A stretch of 64,000 nt of DNA, from NCBI RefSeq assembly GCF_036417845.1, contig NC_089978.1, positions 141,602,288 through 141,666,287 on the forward strand, given 5' to 3'. Numbering within the stretch: position 1 is the first letter of the stretch; each line of letters starts with the position of its first letter. This document shows positions 1-12,095 of this stretch, piece by piece. Under the pieces are notes generated by a model. That model saw only the letters and a program-made list of their open reading frames with translations. It was not told the origin of the DNA and made no database searches. A program made the position numbers and the translations under genes. The stretch comes from Apteryx mantelli. Taxonomy: Eukaryota > Chordata > Aves > Apterygiformes > Apterygidae.

Positions 1-1717
1 AGACAGCATTAGTTTTAGCTTAAAAAGCATTAGTGTTTTCCAAGTTTCCAGGCATTTTCCCTGTATTCCAAAACTACTTAAAAATGAACAACCCAACAAG
101 ATCCCTCATCAAGCACTTCTAAAACTCTTGGGATAGAAGTCACCCAGATCAGCTAGCTTTATAAAGTGTGCCCTCTGTGGCCACAGTTTAACTATTATAA
201 TGACATACACTTGCTTTCCTTGGAATGGGAGAGTGTTTTGCCAGGCATCTCAAGTACAAGAAAGATTTGCAGAACAAGTAGGTGAGATGACATCCCTAGA
301 GACTGAGTCCTCTTCTCCTGACCTATCACTTGCACAAGTTTGGAGACAGCTACTTGCTGGCAGTTGGGATAGGGAAGCTCATTTCCATATATTCTCCATG
401 GAGGATGACTTTAATATGACCTACAAAAAAGAAACAGTTGTGCATGCATGTGACAGGAAGAGGCATTAAAATACTTCTAAACAGATAAGATAATCAGATT
501 TACAGGGCTCTTCCTGATTAAATCTTTGAACTTTTATTGCACACTTCATTTCTTGTTCTTGAAAAAAGGCTGTATTTTCAGCAAAGCCTAAAGAGTCAGA
601 ATAGGTTTTTTAAATACCGCAGTTAGGACATGTCAAAATTTATATACTCAAATTTGGAAATTTGAGGCCGCACAGTCCTTAAGAAAAGGATGTACACCAC
701 AGACTGCAGACAAATGTTTATGCAGCCAGGTAAAACCTTCCATGCCAAACTGCAAATGTTACAGCTTGAAGGGCAGTACAGGGACCCTTCTAAACATTAC
801 TTAACCTGAAAATCACATTAGTAAAACTCAACCATAAAGAAACTGAACTTTAAAAAAATATATATAAAATATTTGCTATGCTTGCAGAAATCTTTACACT
901 CAAATGTGGATCACATGATCTTTTTCAAACCAGTTTATTTTCTAAAATCGTGCTGATAAAATACCTTGTAATAACCTTGTAATAAAATATGTATTCACTC
1001 AAGGACAACATTTAGCTTGGCCAACTGTGTATTTTCAATTGCTTTGCACTTTAATGAGGGAACACAATGACTGTAGGCAAACTTAACAGCTATTATGTGA
1101 GCAAAGAGCATATTTTTATTGTGACAAGGAATGTTGGCTGTAGCAGCAGTTTTTCCCCTGCTTTGGAGGCTGTACCACGTTGTCTCTTACTTCTTCATGG
1201 GTGACAGACGGGCTTAAAGACTCCTGTTGCATCATTTAACAGGCAACTTCTCTGACCACAAAGCCCAAATACTCTCTCAGCATTAATACTGTGCCTCAGA
1301 CTCCTAATACAATGTAAGCTATTGCCTATAAATTGAAGATGTTCCTCACCAAGATATAAAAATCACCCCACTTTTGCTGCTCCACCATTTTGTCTTCTTT
1401 AAAATGTAGTTGGCTATGATACTAAGACAAAAAAAACCCCATACTCACAGATCTCCACCTATTAAGGCTATAGAATTTACATAAGAAGAAACTGTGATTG
1501 TTTTTTTTTTTCTTTTTAAACTGCACTAAAAGGATATTTATTTATTGATATCTGTCTTCCTATTAAGCCTTACTTTTATTTAGGCACTGATCCTGCACAC
1601 CATTAAAACTTTCTCCCATCTCATAGGAGAGGCTATACAGCATCAGCAATGCACACACACAATTTTGCACAAGACTGAAGCTTTTAATTTCTCCGATGCA
1701 ATGGCTTGCACCCTGTG

Positions 1718-1792
1718 CTTGGTATGAGTAACATTCTTAGCACAATGGAGCCTGATCTTGACTGGGACTTTGAACGCTGCTGCAAAACACCA
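1718..1792 (+). repeat. Possible ancient sauropsid repeat (terminal module)
   Basis: The text TTAGCACAATGGAGCCTGAT then CTTGACTGGGACTTTGAACG resembles the frequently seen 'agcacaatggggccctgatcttgactggggcctctaggcact' module of old amniote repeats. A possible upstream part (CACTGATCCTGCACACCATT near 1586) may belong to the same family. Confidence 0.4.
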
Positions 1793-2515
1793 ATGCTTCA
1801 GTGATGCAAAAGACTTACAGAATTAAAATTCTCATTTGAAAAGAAGCAAACCAGAAACAAATCCACAGGATGCTTCCCCATTTGGAAACGAGAACACCCG
1901 ACAGACAAACAGTGAACAGCCTGGGGGCTCTGAGATTTCAGTCCACAGTTATTTAGGTGTGCCTCTTTGCAACTATGAGACTGTTGAATGTTACACCTTG
2001 GAAAAGCCACTGGTGGTCACCAGAAAACTGGAAAGCATGTCTACCCAAAGCTTTCTTTTGAAGCTCCAGGTAGGGGAAAAAGTATCCAAGGTATTCTGCT
2101 GAAAAGCACACAGCTGTGCTTTGGCAACTAAAAGCAGCCAAGATCCTGCCAAGTCAACTTCCACTCAGATTTTTTACTTCTAGAGCTCAGAGGTAGTACC
2201 TTAAGGAGCATTTTTGGCTCTTCAATTGCAACACTTTGTGGCTCTCTTCCTGCCACAGATCCAAACATGCAAAAATAAACACAACATTGGAGAAAATGGA
2301 TAATTCACAGAAAAGCTGACACACAGCAGTTTTGGTCTGTATCATGGAACGGGCTGTATTTAATCTGTAGCAGCACTGTTTTTGAAAACACATCAAGACA
2401 GACCTAAGACCTACCATCATTTGGTTGCGCAAGCACATGAGGGCTGCAGGCCATAACTGACCTCATTACCCTAAGCACTACACAAATATAAAGAGAGGCA
2501 GACTACCATCATTTT

Positions 2516-2605
2516 GTAAGATGATGGACTGAGGCACCAAAAGATTAAGTGATTTACTGAGACCACATGGAAACAGCTGTCCCCCAGCCTAGTGACACAA
2601 GAACA
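2516..2605 (+). repeat. MIR/CORE-SINE-like ancient repeat fragment
   Basis: The text GACTGAGGCACCAAAAGATT followed by AAGTGATTTACTGAGACCAC tracks the typical core 'actgaggc..agaggttaagtgacttgcc.aggtcacac' of MIR-type and related ancient amniote elements, with perhaps 25-30 percent divergence by eye. Confidence 0.5.
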
Positions 2606-5600
2606 TCCCTCCCCTTCCCTCGCGCAACAAATTCCAGCAGCACAGGATGCAACCAAGCCCAGGTGCCTACAGAGCTGTCCCTGTTCAATAAGGGACCTCA
2701 ACACAGCATTTACAGTCTCTCCCACACAGGTTTTCAGGCATCTAGTAAACATATGGTTTTGGAAGACTATCAGAGCCAAATTAACAGTTACTTCCCACCA
2801 TCCCCCACACGTGTGCCCCACAACAGGGAAGGTCCAACCTCACTTTCCTCACCACAAGCCAGCACTGATGCTCAGATATTGCACAGAAAATGTTTCAGTT
2901 CACTAAAACAGCAGAGAATTAATCCAGTATTTTTTCCCCCCCTCTAGGATAGCAAGAGCAATCAGCTTACCAGGAGATCAAAGACTAAAGCCAGGACAGG
3001 CAGGAGTGAAGGGAGGAAGGAACATAAGGGGACCTCTCCATTTTAGCAACAGCAAGGCATCCTTTCAACTTTCCCTGCAACCAAGACATTAAGAGGATCC
3101 CACCTTTGCCTGGCCACCTGTTGTCTTTGAAATAATAGGACCTTAACTATCTTTCACATTACTCTCCCACTGCAAAATTTGGTTGACATTTGCCAGCAGA
3201 TGCAAAAAATTTCTAGGTTCAAGTTGGAAGAAAAAAGGGACAGCATATGCAGAAAAATCCAATCTCTTAAATAAAATAACCCAGCACGCTAAAACTGATC
3301 TAATTGATTTTATTACTAGTAATAAGCTGGCTCCTTGAGGCTAACCTTTATTTTATTTTAGGCAAAAGTGTATGGGTATTTATATCCTTGTAGCATAGTA
3401 CATACTAGCAGAAAAACAAAAAACAGTGTTTGGTGGTTTCCAGAGGAAAGATGATCTCTAAAGTCACCTGTAAGCACAAGGGCACCCACGCAAAGCCGAG
3501 GCACATTTGCCATTCTGCAATAACCACCCAGCATACACACACTTTCCCCGGGTAAGTTCGGTGGGGGAGGAGGACACTGTGCTGCTTTTACCATGAGGCA
3601 AAAGCACACACAGGCAATTACTATGGAGTAGCTCAAGTGCTGCAAGTTTGAGTTCACAAGCTAGCTTTTGCCACGGTAACTTATTCAGATGCCTTTTGCC
3701 TGAGGCCAAGTTACCCGAAAGACTATTTCAGGCAAAATGGGCAGCCCCTGCAGGTGCACACAAGCAGGTTACATCTACAGCACAGCAGTAAATGAGGTAC
3801 GGCTCTTCAGGAAGTAACATCGTCTATTAGATCAACCAATATTACTGTCTGTTGCTTTTCACCACACTTCTAAGCACCTTCTTCAGCTGTCATTTTCACA
3901 GTTATAAATTGCAATTTATTGCCACAACATGCCACGAAGCAAGACCAATGAACAGACCATTTAAAGAGTCAGCAAGCCCAGCACTTCAGTTTTGTTGTTT
4001 TTTTTTTTTAATAGATGGAGGAAACTGTTTTAAAAGTGTCAGAGAAATTTTAAAGACTGCTTCACTAAAAGAGTTCCTTTTAAATAACTAACAGGATCTG
4101 TTGACAAAACCTTTTATTGATGCTTTATAATTGCAAACAAAGCACAACACTGATTTGGGTATAACCACCATTGGTTATATTCATGAAATACATGAAAAGT
4201 ACAGCCACATACCAAACAGAAAACGTGTTTCTTATCTTTAGTGTATCATCAGAAACAAAGTAGGCAGACACCTCTGATTTCTTTCTCTTCCTTGCAGTAA
4301 ATTTCTGAATCAGAACAAAACACAGTAAGCCTGAGGCCTACACTCAGTTCCCTCTGTCCTGACAAGCACACCTGAAACTAGACCCTCCACTAATCCTGCA
4401 GCCCCAAGCTTTTAAGACATCTTGTGAGGTCTGAGCCAATGTACATTGCCATAGCAAAAATAAAGTCATGGCTGAGAGGCCCAGTAGACTCAAGTGCAAA
4501 AGGCCTCCAAATTGACCATCCAACTTCATCACAATACCAAAGGGACTACCTGAGGTCCCATGACTCCAAACTGCATACAACTGCTTGAAAATTGATGTGC
4601 ACACCAAGTTAAATAGTACAGCAAGTATCCACTGAAGATGCAGTCTCAAGTCTGTGGACTCACTGGTACATATTTGTAGGGTCACCATAGGCAAGTGAAC
4701 ATGCTTCACCACATCACACAAGCAATGAAAATAAAAACTCTTGATGATGACACTAGCATTTTTTATTTTCAGTTTTTTAAAAACACACTACACATGTTAT
4801 AGCACACAATTCTTCAAGAGCTTTTAACAAATTGTGGTTGTCAGGTTGCTTTCTCTCCACACTTCACTCTACATTCCTGACCCATTTTTCAAGCGTCCAT
4901 TTCCCAATCTCAGCCTTATTCATGCTTGACTTGCCGTGAATTACAGTTTCTTTCCCCTAACCAGGGAGCCTTTCTGTGACTCCATTCTTCACACTGCTGC
5001 TTTCTTTGAGCAGAACATGCCCACTTCCTCCTCAGTAGTCACAGTCTCCAGGTAACTCACAGCTAATCTCACCAAGCTGCAGTTTCCCACAAATATTGGG
5101 GTGATGGAGAGAAGAACAGGCATGTAAAGCCAGGCACTCCTGGCTACTTGCCTTCTCTGGTTTGATTTGTGGCACAGAACTTGCTTTCTATGTACTGTGT
5201 AAGTACCAACAAATATTTTCTTTTTCACTGTATGTTTTTCCAAGAAGGTCCCTTAAGAAGCATTACCTAAAATATAACATTGACACTTTCTGGCCATGAG
5301 TACTAGGAACAGTGATTTCTCTCTATGTGCATTCAGGAAAACAAAAAAGAATAACAGTATTTGTAAATGCTGGAGTTGGCATTTTCTGCCTCAAATTCTT
5401 TTCTCAGATGTAATCTAATTTATCACTCAACCATTTTGCTAGCAATGAGGGCTGCAACTTCACATGCCAATTTTAGCTTGGATGATACTTATTTCTTTAA
5501 CTAGCTAGCCCATTATTTATATATGCAATGGTAACATGATCCAAAACTACTTATTGCCTAATTCTCCGATTTTTAAAAACCTTGATTTGGGGATTGTAGA

Positions 5601-7316
5601 AAGATGTCCTCTGACAGCTTTATCAGCATGACTTCAGAACAGCTGCATTATTCAGGAGTGGCAAAGCCTAGGAGGGGCAGATGAAACTAAGTGATACAAC
5701 CCATACCTATGCAACTCAGACAGCACACACTTCACAGAAATTAAGTAGTTGCTCCTCATTCTTAAAACAAATTTCACTAGACTGCTTTGTTTATAAGGGC
5801 AAGTGGTTATTTACTGGCAAATCCAACCGAATAAGAGGAGAGAAAGTTCTGTCCTCTACATTCTTCCTGTTCACTGTGGAGCAAGGAAGATCTGCTGAGG
5901 CCAGCCAGGCTCCCAGAGTGATTAAACTTTTTATTTCAGCAACCCACTGCCCAGCTGAACAAAATTATTCAGGGACATCAGTTTTCTATTAAATGATCCT
6001 ACCATCTGACTAACTTCTTCGGCTAATGCCTGCTGCCAACATCTGAACTGTCTCCCATCTACATTTAAATATTTGGATTTTGTTCTTATCTTCACAATTC
6101 AAGATAACCAAACTTAAGCACTCCTTCACTTTTCTTTCTCAGTCTGTTTTTTATTCTTTTCCCACATCCATTAGAACTGATTTCAGATGTCAATCCAGGG
6201 ATACAATAGATGTCATCTTCCCAGCAGTATTAGTATCTAAATGGCTATTACTGTTTCCAGCATTGTATTGCACCATTATAAGGGTATTTTCCAAGGCTAG
6301 AAGGAAATATGGAACTGGAATTGACATGAAACTATAATAAGCAAACTCAGGATATTGCAATTACTCAAAGGTTGACTTGGAGAGGGCAGGAGGAGACAAC
6401 ACAAAATTTACTTTTGAGAGTGGTTTGAAAAACTAATTACTCAGTTGTGTGTGGCTTATTAGGGCACCTAAAACATTCAACAGCTACACAGAAGTAAGTG
6501 GCCTGTTGTGCTTTATATTACTTCTATGTTTATCATCTACTGTCAAATACTGTCAAGTGGCAAAGTGCCTTGAAGAAAGACAAAGCACAATAGGGAATCC
6601 AGTGCACGAAATGTTTTAAAATCCCTGGAAAAAAAATATCAAGCAAGTCACCTCCTCTGTAGCAGTTTACATTGCATTTGCACTTCAGTAAGTGAACTCA
6701 CTAGTAAAACATTATGAAAAAGCATAATCTTACAATTAAAATAAGCCGCTACTTACGCAAATGTTGAACATCTAAAGACAATACTTGTGTAATTCTGTAC
6801 TTATAAGTGAACTGTATTTACAAAAATCTTTGTAAGACAATCCGAATGAAATCATAGCACCAGATAACTCCCTCCCAGTCATTGCCTTTCTTTCATTACT
6901 CACTAATCCACATCTGGGAGTACCGCTTTTCCCAGTTATGCATGTAATGTGTGGTTAGCAAGCTTGGGAGTTTCTTGAACCCTGTCTCCCCACATCCTAA
7001 GACAATGAATCCAAATCCCTGCGTGGCCATAAAGCTGGGATACATGTCTCCAAGCCAGCAGCAGGGGCTTCCGCATTCCAGCTCTGCCAAGCGCATGCAT
7101 CACTCCCTTTGTAGTCAGATAGACCCACAATATAACAATTCAATTCTCCTGCCATTTTACCTCCCACCCTCTCCTCCCCAAACAGTGCAGCTGTAACTAT
7201 GTCCGTTCCCCCCCACCACTTTTTTAATATACAGTCTGCTGATGATCTGCTCATACACAGCATGAAGCTATTTCCTAATTTTATTATGGAAAATATCAGT
7301 CATTTTACAGTAAAAC

Positions 7317-7390
7317 TTTACTTCCTCACCATAACATTTCTAAATATCTAGTCTGGTATCTATTTAGAAACGTTATGGTGAGGAAGTAAA
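7317..7390. repeat. Nearly perfect 30-bp inverted repeat with 14-base loop
   Basis: Arm 1 is 7317-7346 (starts TTTACTTCCTCACCATAAC), the loop is 7347-7360 (TCTAGTCTGGTATC), and arm 2 is 7361-7390 (ends TTATGGTGAGGAAGTAAA). The arms pair at 29 of 30 positions. The one mismatch (A at 7336 against C at 7371) is what a CpG to TpG change in one arm would leave. The 8-mer AGTAAAAC flanks at 7309-7316 and recurs at 7385-7392. It could be a small palindromic DNA transposon remnant, an inverted duplication made by template switching, or a hairpin RNA gene. Confidence 0.9.
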
Positions 7391-8648
7391 ACCGTCACTA
7401 GCTTAGTTCTCCATCCAGCTAGCAAGTGAAATCAGCCCCTAACAGGGCCAACAAGCCTTAGAAATTGCACAAAACACAGCTATTGGTATGATCTTCTTCC
7501 TGACCCTGGGAGATACATAGGCACTTATCCTGGGCCTGGGGCAGAGTCAGGAATGCAAAATAACTACAAGGACCCTATGCATACAGCTACCTCACAACAC
7601 TTTGACTGCACTAACACAAAAAGAAAAAAAAAAAATCAGAAAAAATACATCATACCATGGATGCCTACAGTGTCAGGATAATACCATTTGGAGTAATTAT
7701 GGGCACATGAGGACATCTGTCAACTCCTTCTGCTCATAACACTAGAAAATATGCACAGTGGCCAAATAAAACTTAAAATATTGAGTAGTTGCTCAACTGT
7801 TGAGCATTTCATCTGGCATGGCTTTAAGTAAAAAAACAAAAAAAAAAAAAACAGACATTGTGACTTGACTTACTACAGCTGAAACTTACTGCATTTTGTT
7901 TACCTTGCTTCCATTGGCTACCACCTGTACGCAAAGCTGGTTAGAAATACTTGGCCAGCTTCTGGCACTAACTTTTCAATGATTAATGAGGAGCCTGAAG
8001 TGGAGAGCAGAGCTACAAACATCCAACCTCTAGGGCTTATGCTTGAAGAAGCAAGACTTGCTCACCTAGCTCAGGTGTGAAAACACAGGCATTCCCTTTA
8101 CATGGCCTATTGCACTTAATACACTAGGCAATGGAGGTGTCAAAACACCTGATGGAGCAATTCTGCTGCTGACTGAGCTATCTTTTAGGTTAAACACAAG
8201 AACTTGTGCAAAATGAACAGACAATGCTGAGCTGTGAGCCAGATGTTCAGTTCAAACTGGTGAAGGACCTGTGTAGCTCTCACAAACTATCTAAATAAAT
8301 ATTTTAATTGCAGCCAAAAATCCCTTTGCACAGGAAAAAGAAGGGAGTTTTTGCAACTTGATCCACAGGCTGTGCATCATTTCCTTCCCTCCACCTTGAC
8401 ACACTGACAGCACAACTCTGTCCTCCAACGAACCCTTGCCTCCCAATGGCCCCTAAGAAGAGGGTCAGCCACAGTGTGTTGGTAACGTGTAAGTAGTTCA
8501 GAAGCAAAATGTAAATTGATGACTTGTGCATAAGAACAAAAAGAAAACAAGAATATAGATTCAAAAATATATATACATTTATTCTATATTTATATACGTA
8601 TACACATAAGTATAATTTCTCATCCACCACTGTTCACTTACCATCTGA

Positions 8649-8670
8649 AACTACAACTCTAGTTGTAGTT
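8649..8670. repeat. Perfect 9-bp inverted repeat with 4-base loop
   Basis: AACTACAAC, TCTA, GTTGTAGTT. A short perfect hairpin in BORCS5 intron 2, of a size expected by chance a few times in a window this long. Confidence 0.7.
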
Positions 8671-11600
8671 GATACTGACAGCAATTAATTCTGAGATTCT
8701 CTGCAGATGGTTCTGACTTTAGATAAGAAATAAAATACCAGGAAGGGATGAGCTCTGAGGCCATACACCCCTGTTGCTAGGCAAATACTCTTCTTTGTTA
8801 CAAAAAATAGGGAGAGAAAAAAAAGAAAAAACTACTTCCAAAAAAAGGTTTTCAAGATTATTTATGAAAACAAACAAAACTTAACATTTGGTGGGACATT
8901 ACCTATGTTTGCTGCTATTTTTAAATGTCAGAACTGAGAATTAGTTTTTCTTCACTGCATTTGGCATCTTTAAAGATCTTAATATCTGTACCATTCCTGT
9001 AAATTACTAGCTTTCAACATGCCTGCGAGTCAGAAGCTAGAGTTTTTCCTTTACAGATCAGTGAGGATTTAAGACAGGATAAGGCTCTGATGCTTACAAG
9101 CAGTCACTTGGTGTTGCCCTGCCAAGCAGAGGCAAGTTGCTGCTCCGCAGCCACCTACTACTGCGGTTTAGATCAGACACAGAAGCAGCTGCTCCCCATG
9201 CACTGGCACTCGTGCAGTGAGGAAGTCCAGATTGCTCGAGCTGCCCCAAAAATTAGAAGTGACACACACAGGGGAAGGCAGGGGGAAAGGCTAGCTCCAA
9301 TTCGCAGTGGCTTAAACTGCCACAAACCCCCAGGCTGGAACTTCAGTCTCGCTTCACAGGCAACCCACACCAACCACAAGCAGGCACCAAAAGCAGCAGT
9401 CCCACTCTCCTGCCAGCCACCTTCCCAAAGGGCCATGTCCTGTTCTGACCCAACTGCCCAGCATCCCAGAAGGATTTAGCACTCACGTGGCTTTGGGACA
9501 TACCGATTTGGCTGGCTGATACAGCAAACATCTTTCCCTGTTAGCAGAGTTGGTTCTTCTCCCCATCAGCTGCTCAACCAAGTGCCCTAGCAGCTGTGCA
9601 CTCACTAAACCCAACACAGAAAGGAAAAGAATGACAGTTGCCAGCAGCAAACCTCCCCCCCTCCCCTTACTTTGGATTAGCTATACCTTTTACCTACAGA
9701 ATCATGCAATCCTGTTTTTTTCAGGAAAGCTCAGGACCCTGGTACACAAATTAAGAGTGCAGCAAAAAGTCAGAAGCTCAGTGGCACCCACCCACAAATG
9801 CAGGCTCTCTGCTTTTGGGAAATACAAGGTAATTTAAAGTGGCTTCCCTGTCAAGGAAAGAAGGATAAGCTGCCTCACCTAACCTGTACCAGGATACAGG
9901 GGATAGATTATTGCAGAACAGCTGGCCTGACCTTGTTGCAGTAGCTTGTCCAGGTGCCAGTCTGTAAGCTCAGTAACTTCAGTTTCATTTTCAGAAAGCC
10001 CTTCTTCAGGTCATTGTAATACTGAACCTAGCAAAATACTTAAGTTGTAAGAAGAGTAAGTCCAGACCTAAGTGATTTCTAATTGCTACGTCTAACATTG
10101 ATTCATTGTAATTGAAAGATGATTTTGACATTAGGTTCTCTGTTTTCAGGAGACGAGCTGTATTTTTTTTTTTTTAAAGGTTACTTTCAAAAGTAATAGA
10201 CTTCCCATGTTTAAAATTTGTTTGCATGTTAGCCTTACGGGTGATGTCAGCACAGCTTTGCAAAGCTGTTAACCTGTTAACAGAAACTAGGTGTTCCAGA
10301 TGCCGTTTTGATATAGGTCCTACATAAGTATATATTGACTTCTGCAACAATTTCAGTACTGCTTTTTCAAACTGTACAAAAATGGAGTTGTCAGAAGTGG
10401 ATTTGAGAGAAGGGACACAGAAGAGAATCAACCACATTTTTTAAAGTAGTAGGGGAATTTTTTGATAGTCTCAGAATCTCTAACCATAGGGGCAATTACA
10501 GAATGCTCCTTACCTTTTTTTTTGCTCTAAAAAACAAGGATCATTTCTTATTTTCACTAATACAAATACATAGCAACATGTTGAATATACATCTTCATTC
10601 CAACAAAAAGCTCTAAAAGCAATATGAAAACAAACCACGCCAGTGCACACACATACACAGCTCTTGGGTTGGGGGAGACAGAGGATAGGAAAACTACCGA
10701 AGACACATTAGTAACAGTAACCTACAACAGTATCCAACTCCTCAGTGCTCTTGGAAGTAAGAAAATTTACAATATGTTAAAACTTGAAGGTCCACAGCAC
10801 TGAGTTCTTAAGGCTTTCTTAGAAATGCATTACTATCTTAAATGTTTTCAAAAAACCCTGGGACCACCTATGAACTTTTTTTTTAGTATATTCAGCACTA
10901 GTTAGTAAATACATAGCCATTTTTTTCTTCTGACTTTATTTAGAAGAGCAATGCACTTGCAGCTACAGAAATGATTAATTTGATCCTGATTTGATTTGAA
11001 TCTGATTTGATTTTAAGAAAGGAGTAGAGCACATGACAAACTTGACTGTTCCTTCTTCCCTGTTACAATGCCTTTATTTCTAGATAACACAATAACAAAT
11101 GCAACAGTTTTTATTTGTCCAGTCTACCCTAAAGTCAGATGTGCTGTTCTCTGCCTATACCCATAGATGAGTTATTGTGGAAGAGGTCAGAAGCGTGCAT
11201 ATGTTTAGCAAGGTCATTCAACAGATGAGCGCACTCAAATCTATGCCACATCAGCAGGATTTTTTTGAATGAGATAATGTCTGTATCAGGAAGTCATCAA
11301 ATCAAAAAGTTTCCGGAGAACTGCATACACCTGAGGGAATCACATACCCAGTGGGTCAAATGTAAAGCTTAGCCCACCTACGCTAACACAGTGGCTTTAA
11401 AAGCAAAGTGACAAGAGCCACTTGAAATGAAGTTTTGGTGATAAATGATCTGTAGAGTTTGTGCATTTTTCCCTCAACGATTCAGCTTTTAAATCCTTTT
11501 ACATTCTAAAAACTAATGGTCTGATATTCCACAAGTGCTCAATATCCTAAAAGGCTGTTTACTAGCCTTTAAAAGAGACAAGCAGTGTCACACCTATACT

Positions 11601-12004
11601 GCACATGAGCCAGTAAGTGTTCCAGTATAGACAGCCCTTTGATTAGATGCTAACCATTTCCTATGCTCTTCTGTTTTTAGAAGAGCATATTCTCACAACT
11701 CATGAGAAAAACAACTCTGTCACAACATTCACTCGTATCTACACCTTTTCTGACAAGCTTTCCAACACTGCTCACAGTCACATTCACCAAGTACTGGTAC
11801 ATCTTCACTGTAGAGCACTACCTGGTGTAAGGCAATGAAACAGTGAAGGCTGCCTTCTATCTCTTTCTGCAGTTAAAATTTTGCATTACTCAAATGATAA
11901 AATACAATGAAGCTTTAAAGGAAGAATACCAGAGAGACTGACAGGAGGGGGCAAGGGGAGGTGCTCCTATTCACTGGCCAAGTACTGAAGCTACCAGAGG
12001 TCAC

Positions 12005-12095
12005 AAGAGCTGAACTCCTTTATTCAAGCAACAATTCCCATTAAAGCCAAGGGAGGTTTTGTTGGATAAGGACCACAGGATTGAGCCCCTAGTAC
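12005..12095 (+). repeat. Possible ancient sauropsid repeat
   Basis: The stretch CAATTCCCATTAAAGCCAAG, then GGAGGTTTTGTTGGATAAGG and ACCACAGGATTGAGCCC, resembles a motif that I remember recurring in bird, turtle and crocodile DNA ('cattgaagtcaatgggagttttgcctgagtaaggactgcaggattgggccc'). Its family name is uncertain. Confidence 0.4.

Noticed and set aside
4344..4721. 125-codon minus-strand frame, at first considered as a candidate membrane protein exon
   Set aside because: Hydrophobic stretches are present but there is no recognisable family or supporting gene structure, and a frame of this length is expected by chance in the window.
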